From contig JBKECN010000011.1 in the NCBI GenBank assembly GCA_047974565.1, positions 62,001 through 126,000 of the forward strand: a stretch of DNA of 64,000 nt. Reading direction: 5' to 3'. The translations under genes were made by a program, and so were the position numbers. The notes under the pieces are model-generated. The model was given only the letters and a program-made list of their open reading frames with translations. It had not been told where the DNA came from and ran no database searches. Positions 23,847 through 31,853 of this stretch are shown here, piece after piece (positions within the stretch are counted from its first letter, which is position 1; each line of letters opens with the position of its first letter). Source of the DNA: JBDIAG01 sp047974565 (GTDB taxonomy: Bacteria; Actinomycetota; Actinomycetes; Actinomycetales; CAWJMD01).

Positions 23847-25252
23847 CCGTCAGGCACCCAGCCATCCTGGTTCGGCGGTGGGTCATGCGCCGTCGTCCAA
23901 GCGATGATCTGCTGGGCCACGACGATCAGAGTGGCGCGCGTGAGGTGCAGGTCAATCGAATCGACCTCCCCGATCCCCGACTCGGTGGGGTGAGTGCACC
24001 TGACATGGACGTCGACCATCTGCTCATCGGAGTTGATGCAATGCAGGTGGATGCCACTGCGGTCGTCGTCGAAGTCTGGCGCACTCTGCTCGGGATGCTC
24101 GTCGAATCCGATCGCCAGGAGCGCGTGGGAGAACTCGGTGAGGGAGTCTGCGGAGAACCAACGATCGAGATTACGGACAACTCGAAACTCGTCCACCAAC
24201 TCGACATCGACAAGGTGGTATCCAGTGCGACGCGCATCGCCGCGCTGGTTCGGATAGGTCACCGGGATGATCGCGAGCGAGGTTCCTTCCGGGCTCAACA
24301 ACCGCAGTTGCGCGGCGCGTGACGGTGGGCGAGCGGGGTCGGACAGGGCCGCGGATACGAGGACCTTCTCGGCACCGACCGCTTCGGCTCGAAAGCGTGA
24401 CAGCGCCAACCGAAAGTGCAGAGAATCGAACGGCACGGCAGGCACGGCCATTCGCTGCACGATGCGGTCTCCCGCCAGAGTCCATGTGCAGCAGGCTTCT
24501 TCGCCCTGCAGGCGCTCGAGTTGGGAGCGGCGACTGTGCCGGCCGTCTCGCCAGGGCAGAATCTCCATGCTCAGGATGAGGAACCCAGGCCTGCTGGTCG
24601 GTGACGTGATCCGGATCGGCGCGGTTTGGAAGTAGTCCAGCACGAGGGCGTCACCGTCTCGGTGGAATGTGCTGCCATTGCGCGCCAAGAAGGCCACGAC
24701 CTCTTCGAGAAGACCCTCAGCGGCACCTAGGTCCATCCCGAAGCTCCGCGCCCAGACGTGGCGCCGCCGCAGGTGATCCGGGCGGGCGATCCCCAACCGG
24801 GCGGCCCGTACCGCATTCGGGCCGGTAGCAGTCCAACTCAAGAACCCGGGATGACGAAGGCCGAAGGCACGCCGCAGCGCCGCCACCGTTCGTCGGGCCA
24901 GGTCGTCTGCCTCGTCAGGGCGGCCCTGGGTGATGAGCGTCGACGACGGGCCATCGGACAACCCGAGCTCGACGTGGAGGTCGGGGTTGTCCTCCGGGAT
25001 GTCTCCCTCTGCCAGCACCGGCTCTTTCGGCATGGTGACCTGCAGGGTCTGCTTGCCAGTGGCCTCGATCAGCGCGTAGGGAAGGAGGTGCCCGGTATCG
25101 GACCACGTGGGTTCCACGGCCAGGCGTAGGGCGTCCGGCTCCTCACCCCAGCGCATGGTGCCGAGGTACTCCGCGAGGGTGCGTTCGAACAGGCGCCAGC
25201 GGTCCTCCACCGCGGCCGCCACGTCAGCCGTCGGACTGTTATCAGCAGCCAC
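23840..25252 (-). CDS. Hypothetical protein, possibly TY-Chap/YbjN-like
   Basis: 470 aa, GTG 25252. The first 150 residues (LLPYALIEATGKQTLQVTMP, HVELGLSDGPSSTLITQG, AFGLRHPGFLSW) resemble actinobacterial secretion-chaperone/YbjN-like domains. Two further alpha-beta segments follow (ATLAGDRIVQ-like region; FDSLHFRLALSRFRAEA). The C-terminus has HLHCINSDEQMVDVHVRCTH. The similarity is weak and by eye. It is the first gene of a four-gene minus-strand run with the RelA/SpoT gene, so it may be a chaperone for a toxin. Confidence 0.45.
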   Translation of the reverse strand: MAADNSPTADVAAAVEDRWRLFERTLAEYLGTMRWGEEPDALRLAVEPTWSDTGHLLPYALIEATGKQTLQVTMPKEPVLAEGDIPEDNPDLHVELGLSDGPSSTLITQGRPDEADDLARRTVAALRRAFGLRHPGFLSWTATGPNAVRAARLGIARPDHLRRRHVWARSFGMDLGAAEGLLEEVVAFLARNGSTFHRDGDALVLDYFQTAPIRITSPTSRPGFLILSMEILPWRDGRHSRRSQLERLQGEEACCTWTLAGDRIVQRMAVPAVPFDSLHFRLALSRFRAEAVGAEKVLVSAALSDPARPPSRAAQLRLLSPEGTSLAIIPVTYPNQRGDARRTGYHLVDVELVDEFRVVRNLDRWFSADSLTEFSHALLAIGFDEHPEQSAPDFDDDRSGIHLHCINSDEQMVDVHVRCTHPTESGIGEVDSIDLHLTRATLIVVAQQIIAWTTAHDPPPNQDGWVPDGW

Positions 25253-25407
25253 CTGTCAAGGGTGCCCGTCCGGCCGGCCAGTTTCTCCCGAGTTCGAGCA
25301 GTTCGATCATTCGGAGGAATGCCGACGGCTTGGTCAATCGTCGGCTCGTCATCGTTGTGCCCTGCATGAGCCTTGGGCCTGCCGGGGTCGCAGGTAGGTC
25401 CGAGTTG

Positions 25408-25447
25408 GGTATGCCAAAGTCGTGACATGTGACGACATCGGCAGACC
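25408..25447 (-). repeat. 40-bp palindromic intergenic repeat, copy 3
   Basis: GGTATGCC at the left and GGCAGACC at the right show that this copy is reversed relative to copies 1 and 2. The inner arms AAGTCGT/GACGACAT have one mismatch. It lies between the divergent 470-aa gene and the antitoxin-like gene. Confidence 0.75.
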
Positions 25448-25587
25448 TTTGTCGGTTGCATCTCGGCTGTGAGCGTCCAGGTAGCCGTCACCGCCGACGG
25501 CTCGGCCTCGGTTGCCTGTTGGTTCTGCTGTCGGCGGCATCTGTGGACAACCCCGGAGCGCGGAGGGCAGGTACCTACGATCTCGGC

Positions 25588-26028
25588 ATGGCACACGACG
25601 ACACCGATGCGCTGCTGCCAGGAATCCATCTGCTGTCCCCCACGGACCTGGAGCCAGAGGTAGCGGCAGCCGAGGTGGTCCGCGCGGACGGCAGCAGGCA
25701 GCTGATATCTGCCACTCTGCTGGCCGCCATCGACCATCTCACAAGGGCGGCCGCCGCGGAACGCAGCGCCCTGATCCGGCCACTGGCGCGGCGTCAGTGG
25801 CTGGTGGAAGCAGCCGACATCACTGACCTCGGGGAGCGTGGGCTCCGCAACCTTGTCGCCCAAGGCAGGCTGCCCATCATCCCATCCGCCGTCGGCGACA
25901 TGGTCGACCTGCGAGATGTTGTGCCGCTCGACCAGGAGTTCCGAGCACGACGTGACCAGATCGTGCAAGACATGTTTGAGCAGACGTTCGCAGACCCAGA
26001 ACTCGACGAGCACGACCATGGCGTCTGA
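25588..26028 (+). CDS. Excisionase/MerR-type HTH antitoxin-like protein
   Basis: 146 aa from ATG 25588. After an acidic leader, the stretch from about 60 reads ALIRPLARRQWLVEAADI, GERGLRNLVAQGRLPII and VGDMVDLRDVVPLDQEFRAR. This is the layout of the HTH antitoxins (AAxLLGVSRPTLVRLLxxGxLP...VGxHRRxRLxDV) that precede PIN toxins in actinobacteria, although the HTH itself is diverged. The expected PIN partner is present downstream only as a remnant. It probably still binds DNA. Confidence 0.6.
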   Translation: MAHDDTDALLPGIHLLSPTDLEPEVAAAEVVRADGSRQLISATLLAAIDHLTRAAAAERSALIRPLARRQWLVEAADITDLGERGLRNLVAQGRLPIIPSAVGDMVDLRDVVPLDQEFRARRDQIVQDMFEQTFADPELDEHDHGV

Positions 26029-26073
26029 CCGGCCTCAGTTCTCAGCATTTCCCTGATGCAACGTCCTACGCGG

Positions 26074-26328
26074 TGTGGAAACCATCGACATCATCCTGAC
26101 TCTTGCCTGGCAAGGCCTCTTCGACGTGAAGTGGTCGGAGCAGTCCCTCGAGGAGTGCCGGAGCAATCGGCTGCAGGTATGGACGTTCGACGCATTGACT
26201 CCAGGATCGACCAGATGAAGCGCGCCTTCAAGGATGCACTGGTCTCCGGGAGCTGGAGCTACCCCATGGGCTGTGACTACAAGTCGGGTCGACCCTCTGA
26301 TCGCGGGCATCACCCGTCGGAGGCATAG
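26074..26328 (+). pseudogene. PIN-domain toxin remnant
   Basis: Two out-of-frame pieces remain. The first reads TIDIILTLAWQGLFDVKWSE then QSLEECRSNRLQVW (the LxxLAxxGLF...WSExxLEE segment of PIN toxins). The second is DSRIDQMKRAFKDALVSGSW. A shift lies near 26195. The N-terminal catalytic Asp region is lost. It follows the antitoxin-like gene by 45 bp in the same orientation, so this is its dead toxin. Confidence 0.6.
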
Positions 26329-26468
26329 GAAAACGCGAAACTCGGCTCGCCGACCGTCCGGAAGGCTGCCGAGTTCACTTCGCTACCGCAGCGCGCCCAA
26401 CTGATGTAGACCTACACCTCCCCGGAGGGGATGCCAGTTAGGTTGGTCCGCGACTCGGCAGGGCACGT
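26329..26468. other. Intergenic between convergent genes
   Basis: Short gap between the PIN remnant and the stop of the minus-strand PIN-like gene. No terminator hairpin stands out. Confidence 0.3.
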
Positions 26469-26999
26469 CTACTGCAGATCGGCAGCGGACGACGGTGGCC
26501 ACACCGGTCGACCGGCATCAGCCATGGCTCGCAACAACTCGAGGGCAGCCACGGCTGTGAGGGTGTAATCGGCCACCATCTCGCGGGCGAGGCCGACGGT
26601 GGTCATGGAGCGGGCGCCTCGACGTTCGGCCTGCTCGCGGGCGTCGGTGTCGTCGCTGATCCACCATGAGCCATGAAGCTCGCTGTGGGTCTCGAAGAGG
26701 AAGCAGGTCTGCGCCTCCCCCAGGTGTTTGAGTGGATCGGTCTGCGAGCCACCGAAGACGACGATCCGCAGGCGTTCAATCCGTCTCGCATCATTCTTTG
26801 ACGTGAAGTCGATCGGCTCACCTAGCCACGACTCGTCGACGGCACTCAGCCCAGGCAGATACCGTGTCGATCCTTCCACCTCATGAGCGACCGCTGCGGT
26901 CCACCGACCACGCCCGCGCAGGAAGTCCCGGAGAAGGTCCACCCGGTTGACCGCTGCGAAGTTGCAGAACACGGTGTTGTCCGGGAAGACAGCGATCAC
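26469..26999 (-). CDS. PIN-like protein coupled to an ImmA/IrrE regulator
   Basis: 176 aa, GTG 26999, overlapping the stop of the metallopeptidase gene (GTGA). It opens MIAVFPDNTVFCNFAAVNRV, a PIN-like first strand with Asp, has THSELHGSWWISDDTDAREQ (second acidic cluster) and ends RPVWPPSSAADLQ. The fold resembles PIN nucleases found beside ImmA/IrrE-HTH genes, an arrangement seen repeatedly in mobile islands. It is likely a ribonuclease-type toxin, with the upstream protein as regulator. Confidence 0.65.
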   Translation of the reverse strand: MIAVFPDNTVFCNFAAVNRVDLLRDFLRGRGRWTAAVAHEVEGSTRYLPGLSAVDESWLGEPIDFTSKNDARRIERLRIVVFGGSQTDPLKHLGEAQTCFLFETHSELHGSWWISDDTDAREQAERRGARSMTTVGLAREMVADYTLTAVAALELLRAMADAGRPVWPPSSAADLQ

Positions 27000-28081
27000 G
27001 CCTCGAAACCCTCAACCGGGCGGTTGGCGTCCCTGCGGGCCATCTCGGTGTCGACGCCCATCACCTCGGCATAGGCCCTTATGGAGGTCTCGCCGTCGAG
27101 GTAGGCCCGCAGCAGACTCTGGGCAAGTAGCCGCGGTGGCCGCGGACGGCTGGACAACTCGACGAGTGCCGCGTAGTGGTCGAGATCCCGGGCCTGGCGG
27201 GCGGCCTTCTCCATGCTGGGCACCTGATCGGGGCCGAAATCGCGCAGCCCCAAGCCCATGAGCCGATAGTCAAGGGCGCTCGGTGTGACGGCGAGGTCCA
27301 AGGCCAGCCGAGCGAACTCGACCTGGCTCAGCTTCGCACTAACCCTGCGTCGAATCACCGCTTCCGGCATGAGGAATGCTGCTGCGAAGGCGTTGGCCCG
27401 CATCTCGCTGCGATCCTTTGTGCTGGCGGCGTAGATGTCTTGATCCAGATGCAAGCCTTGGTCGTCGGCGAAGAGCAGATGCCCAAGCTCGTGGGCGATG
27501 GTGAACCGGAACCTGCCTGGGTTTGTGGTGGGCGCGATCACCATCAATCGGGTTCGCTCACCCCGCACGGAGAGCCCGTCGAAGTCGGTGCCAAGTGGAG
27601 CCACCGCGACGTCGAAGCCGAAAGCCCGTTCGACCTCACTGGCCAGGTCGTCGACCGTGGGGTTCAACTCGAGCGTCGCCAGGTGTTCGTGCGCCCGCAC
27701 CGCGAGCGCTGCCGCCCGCTCGATCTCAAGGCCAGTCAGATCGTCGCTCGCCAGGTCGGTGAGGGGCTCGTCATATCCGAGGTCGTTGGCGATGCCGCGC
27801 AGTTCCGCCAGCCGGGCGCCCACCCGGGTGGCCTCGTCGACGGGCGTCCCTCGGTTCTTCCGCGCGGCCAGCGCCAGCTCCGAGCTCTGCCCGGAGACGA
27901 GGTAGTCGACGGTGACCTGGCCCGCCTCGGCGATCTTGGCAAGTTCCAGGGACGTGAAGCGCCTCGCTCCGGCCAGCGACTTGGACATCTTCGTCGGGTC
28001 GAGGCCGATCCCCAGTGCGAACTCTCCCTGGCCCCGGCCGTCGGCGCCGATGACTCCGCGCACACGGTCTTCGATGCTCAT
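26996..28081 (-). CDS. Xre-HTH/ImmA-IrrE family metallopeptidase
   Basis: 361 aa, ATG 28081. Residues 1-65 form an Xre-like HTH (GQGEFALGIGLDPTKMSKSL then ARRFTSLELAKIAEAGQV). Residues 145-260 are the ImmA/IrrE (COG2856) peptidase domain: RFRFTIAHELGHLLFADD with zinc motif HELGH (197-201), and RSEMRANAFAAAFLMPEAVI. Proteins of this type cleave a repressor or antitoxin in response to damage or phage. It overlaps the PIN-like gene by 4 nt. It is the first gene beyond the BREX operon on the same strand, separated by about 200 bp, and could act as sensor or control. Confidence 0.85.
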   Translation of the reverse strand: MSIEDRVRGVIGADGRGQGEFALGIGLDPTKMSKSLAGARRFTSLELAKIAEAGQVTVDYLVSGQSSELALAARKNRGTPVDEATRVGARLAELRGIANDLGYDEPLTDLASDDLTGLEIERAAALAVRAHEHLATLELNPTVDDLASEVERAFGFDVAVAPLGTDFDGLSVRGERTRLMVIAPTTNPGRFRFTIAHELGHLLFADDQGLHLDQDIYAASTKDRSEMRANAFAAAFLMPEAVIRRRVSAKLSQVEFARLALDLAVTPSALDYRLMGLGLRDFGPDQVPSMEKAARQARDLDHYAALVELSSRPRPPRLLAQSLLRAYLDGETSIRAYAEVMGVDTEMARRDANRPVEGFEA

Positions 28082-28289
28082 GCCTAGAGCCTAAGCGCTA
28101 CACGACGCAAGGATGCGCAAATCTCTGTTATTAATCGCTTGCCTTTTTCGCATGCGACGTGCCAGAGTGGACATCTCGGCTCCCGGACCGGGAATACCGG
28201 ACCTAGGAGGCGGAGCTGCGAGCATGTATGCGACCCGCGTGGGCAGAACAGAGCCTGCAACCCTGTCGCGCCCTCATCTGGCGGAGCCG

Positions 28290-30006
28290 TCAAACTCCAG
28301 ATGAAGCCGTGAGTCGTGGCGCGGCCTTCGGGCGGACGAGTACGACTCGGTGACGTGCGCGCGTGATTCCCACGCGTAGTAGGCGACGTGTCGCTGCGAA
28401 GGGAGGCTTCTCCCACTTCTCGTTAAAGAACGCACCGGCAAACTGGCCCTCTACGATGACGACGCCATCGAACTCCTTGCCTTTGGACTTGTGTAGCGTC
28501 ATCAGAACAACGCCACGAGGCTCGGTCTCGGTCGCTAGCAGCTTCCCCAGATTGAGGGTGCGCTGCACGATGACTCGGGCGTTTCGGTATGTTCCGGTCT
28601 CGGCCCATTGTGCTCCCAGGCGCCCTCCTATCTCGTCAGTCGCTCGGAAGAGCCGCACGAACCGCGCGGCCGTATGCAGCTCGACGAGCTTGTCGTTGGA
28701 TTCGAGGACTGCACGAGCGGTAAGCCAGTCCGCGATGGCGTCCCCGCGGAACGCGAGGCCAGCCTCGCAGGCACGTTTGATGGCCTTCGCGGCTGCCGAC
28801 CGGGGTTCTTTTCCTGCTCTAACATCCGATGCAGCCGAGCGGTAGCTGGCAGCCATGGTCTGAGCAGACTTGCTTGGGTGCTCAGCGTTCTTCATGTCGT
28901 AGAAGTCCGCGATGCAGTCCAGGGAGACGGCGGTCGCTGATGTGGTGTCGTGGAGGGGCCACTCAAGAATCGACGCCACCACTTGGGCGGCAGCGGCCGT
29001 CAACTCCGCGTCCCAAACGACGTGATGCTCCAGTGGCTTCAGTACCCGCTGATTGTAGGTGTGATCCTTGCCCAGCATGAGTGAGATGTCGCTCACGTAG
29101 CCATTCGACCGACCGAGTACAGCAACACTGGGTGATTCGATTCCAGCCCTTGTGAGTTGCGACAGCATCCAAGTGACTGCGGCATGTACCGAGGCTTCGT
29201 GATTCCTTGGGAACGTGGAGAGTTGCTTCACATCGTTAGTCGGGGGAAGTGCTTCGTTTGTCATGACGGCATCCGCGAAGGACAAGATGCTCGCGTTGGG
29301 GCTGCGGTGATTGGCACCGCCGAAATCGAACTCTTCCGGAGAGAACCCTGCTCGGTACTGGTCCAGCCGACGTGGATCGATGTCTACTTGGTAGTCGAAG
29401 ATTCGTTGATCAGGATCGGCGAGCGCTGTCAGCGTGCTGTTGAGAGCGAGTTGCTGTACCAATTCCCACTGCGCATCGTCGGTATCCTGGAACTCGTCAA
29501 GGATGACCATCGGGTACATCTCTGAGATCAACTTGCGAACACTCGAGGAGCGGGCCAGGAGGGTCGCAGCGCGGTCGGCGAAAGGTGGAGAATGCATACT
29601 TTCCATCCTCGACTGCCAGTCGCTGGGCTTCTGCCGGCCAATCACCGTCATACTTGGCTTTGGCGAGGCGTTCAGGGCCGGGAAAAAGGATGCGCGGGTG
29701 CTTCCCGTTGAGGAGGCGACCATGGCTCCTAAGAATATCCATGCAGAAGGCGTGGTACGTCCTGACCGTTATCCGCTTACGCTCGCTTGCCGCTAAGATG
29801 TCTTTGCACCTCACGAGCACCTGTCGAACCGCGGCTCGTGAGAAGCTCAGGAAGAGAACCTCCTGCCCAGCCTCCAGACCGGCAAGCTGGCGTTGGGCCT
29901 TGAGTAGCGCGAGAGTGGTCTTCCCCGATCCAGGCCCGCCGGTGACGAGCACGGGCCCGTCCGCCTCAAGTGCGGACAGGCCCAGATCGGAGAGACTGAT
30001 GTTCAT
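28290..30006 (-). pseudogene. UvrD/Rep-type superfamily 1 helicase (GajB-like), frameshifted
   Basis: The reading frame from ATG 30006 has Walker A VTGGPGSGKTTLALL and RTYHAFCMDILRSHG. It runs to AFSTF near 29580, where one extra T in a TTT run (plus-strand AAA at 29581-29583) shifts the frame. The continuation has MVILDEFQDTDD (Walker B), LADPDQRIFDYQ, VVLMTLHKSKGKEFDGVVIV and GITRARHRVVLV. Joined, it would be about 571 aa. Its ATG overlaps the OLD-nuclease stop (ATGA). This is the GajB-like half of a Gabija-type pair. The shift is either a real loss of function or a sequencing error; I cannot decide. Confidence 0.78.
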
Positions 30007-31853
30007 TCGGCGCCGTCAGCATCATCGTCAGAGGGCTGCCCGTGTGCGCCAGCGGCAGTGGCTGCCGGTGTCAAGACTGCGTTGATCCGTTCGAGAGCAG
30101 CAACCAGGAACTCTGGCAGGTCGTCTCGGCTCTGGCAGGCTTCGATGAGCAGTGCGGCGTAGCCGTAGGCATCGCCCTTGCGCGCTTTCAGCGTCTTCAG
30201 TGCGATCTCGGGGAGCTGGGCATCCGTCGTCGAGGAGTCGTACTTCGCCTGGTGTGTCGGGAAATCGGGCAGTTGAACGGCTTCGTCCATGAAGCGCCGC
30301 AGCACGGCAGTCGGCACTTGGGAGACGATCAGTTCTTCGATGCCTTCCTCCGGCGACTCCCAAAACTCTTCGAAGGACTTGAGCGCCGTTGCGTTGTCTC
30401 CGCTGTACGGTTTGCCCTGCTTATCGACCATTCCGAACGGAACCTTGCCAAGTGCTCGGAGGATCGGTGCCCATCGGGGCACGTCGCCGTCGCCGTTCGC
30501 AGTGAAGATGGTGATGCCAGCAAGGTCTGGGTGAACGTAGTCCGCGCTCGATTTCTCCAAGACTGCCGCTGTGATCGGGAGAATGGATGCTTCGGTCTCA
30601 CCTTCGACGACGAGAACGCCCCGGCTCAGGATCGCTTCGGAGAATTGACGACGTTGGCTGCGGTAGCTCTTCAGTTTGATGCCGGCTGGATTGATGGGCG
30701 TACCGTCCACGGTGCCGCCCGATTCATGACTGAGCATGACGATCTCGTTCGGTTCGAACTGCTCAATGACGTACGGCGAGTGCGACGTCACGATGGCCTG
30801 CCCCATTTCCCTCTTCACAAACCGCGCTACTCGGCGCTGAGTGTGTGGAGGGAGCGCGATCTCGGGTTCTTCCATCGCGAAGATGACGGACTGTCGCTCC
30901 TTCAAGTCAGCGATCATCGTGAGCAACGCGAAGACCAAGAGGTTGACGGTGCCGGTTCCTTGTCGCGTGAAGGGAACCGCGTGATCACTTGGCCCCGTCG
31001 CAACGAACAGCCTCACGACTTCCCGAAGGTGCTCACGTGTGAGGTCGGAGGCGAAGAAGGCCGTTGCCTCATCGCTGCCTGCGAGCCGAACGAAACCGCC
31101 TGCTCGTTCGCGAATCTGGGTGAGGAGCGACTCTAGGTCCGGGATTGCACCGATCGCCGGGTCGAGGTCGCGCATCTGCCGAAGCGTTTCCATCCACATC
31201 TCGGCAGAACCCTCTTCGCTCAGTCGGAGGACCGTGTCGAGGAGTGAACCGCGCTGGAGGCCTAGCGCTCGCGATCCAGTGCGCAGAGCGCGGAGATATA
31301 CGAACCCGCAGAGCCGCTTGTGAGCCCTCGTGAAACGATCGCGTCCTTCGCCTAGTGAACTCGCCTCTTCGTCGTCAAGCTCGTCAAGTTCCGGGAGCGG
31401 ATGCTCAAAGAACGTATCAACTTCAAAGTCGTCCTCGACAGCGTCGTATCGCGCGCGGAAGGTGACTGGAAGTGCCCAGGTCACGCCCTCATCGTCAGCG
31501 TGCTCCGCGGCATCCTCCAGATCATCGACGAAGGTCCGATCCGTGTCGTTCCACCGTCGGAGGTGCCCTCCGAACCTGCGACGTGCCTCGTCGGGCAGGT
31601 CGATTAGGACTGCGCGAACGACAATCGGGACGGCCTTCTTGTCAGCGTCGACGTAGGTGCTCCTATGGAAGTCGTGCTCGTCCACAACAGGGCGCCGACT
31701 CGTGCGCTCTGGTCCGAGCACCAGGTCAAGAGCCTCGCAGACGGTGGACTTGCCAACATTGTTCCCACCAACTAGCAGAGTGTTGTCGGCGAAGACAACC
31801 TTGCCCGCGCGGATACCACGGAAGTTCTCGATTTCCAGCTGGCGAACCTTCAT
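30003..31853 (-). CDS. OLD-family ATPase/TOPRIM endonuclease (GajA-like)
   Basis: 616 aa, ATG 31853. An SMC-like N-terminal half has FRGIRAGKVVF, Walker A GGNNVGKST (29-37), the signature/Walker B region FAMEEPEIALPPHTQRR and AIVTSHSPYVIEQFEPNE (H-loop). The TOPRIM half starts at GVLVVEGETEASILP (metal-binding Glu), then FTANGDGDVPRWA and FGMVDKQGK. Length and order match GajA/OLD class 1-2 nucleases. Its start overlaps the brxL stop by one base (TGATG) and its stop overlaps the helicase start by four. It is thus physically part of the BREX operon and probably nicks phage DNA. Confidence 0.85.
   Translation of the reverse strand: MKVRQLEIENFRGIRAGKVVFADNTLLVGGNNVGKSTVCEALDLVLGPERTSRRPVVDEHDFHRSTYVDADKKAVPIVVRAVLIDLPDEARRRFGGHLRRWNDTDRTFVDDLEDAAEHADDEGVTWALPVTFRARYDAVEDDFEVDTFFEHPLPELDELDDEEASSLGEGRDRFTRAHKRLCGFVYLRALRTGSRALGLQRGSLLDTVLRLSEEGSAEMWMETLRQMRDLDPAIGAIPDLESLLTQIRERAGGFVRLAGSDEATAFFASDLTREHLREVVRLFVATGPSDHAVPFTRQGTGTVNLLVFALLTMIADLKERQSVIFAMEEPEIALPPHTQRRVARFVKREMGQAIVTSHSPYVIEQFEPNEIVMLSHESGGTVDGTPINPAGIKLKSYRSQRRQFSEAILSRGVLVVEGETEASILPITAAVLEKSSADYVHPDLAGITIFTANGDGDVPRWAPILRALGKVPFGMVDKQGKPYSGDNATALKSFEEFWESPEEGIEELIVSQVPTAVLRRFMDEAVQLPDFPTHQAKYDSSTTDAQLPEIALKTLKARKGDAYGYAALLIEACQSRDDLPEFLVAALERINAVLTPAATAAGAHGQPSDDDADGAE

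Noticed and set aside
28113..28304. Small plus-strand frame beyond the helicase gene
   Set aside because: No ribosome site, start context or family pattern; it overlaps the helicase stop. A weak CATCTGG/CCAGATG hairpin at 28275-28303 may be a terminator but was not strong enough to list.
31039..31656. Plus-strand Ser/Arg-rich open frames inside the OLD nuclease gene
   Set aside because: The minus-strand frame carries Walker and TOPRIM motifs over its whole length; these are antisense shadows.
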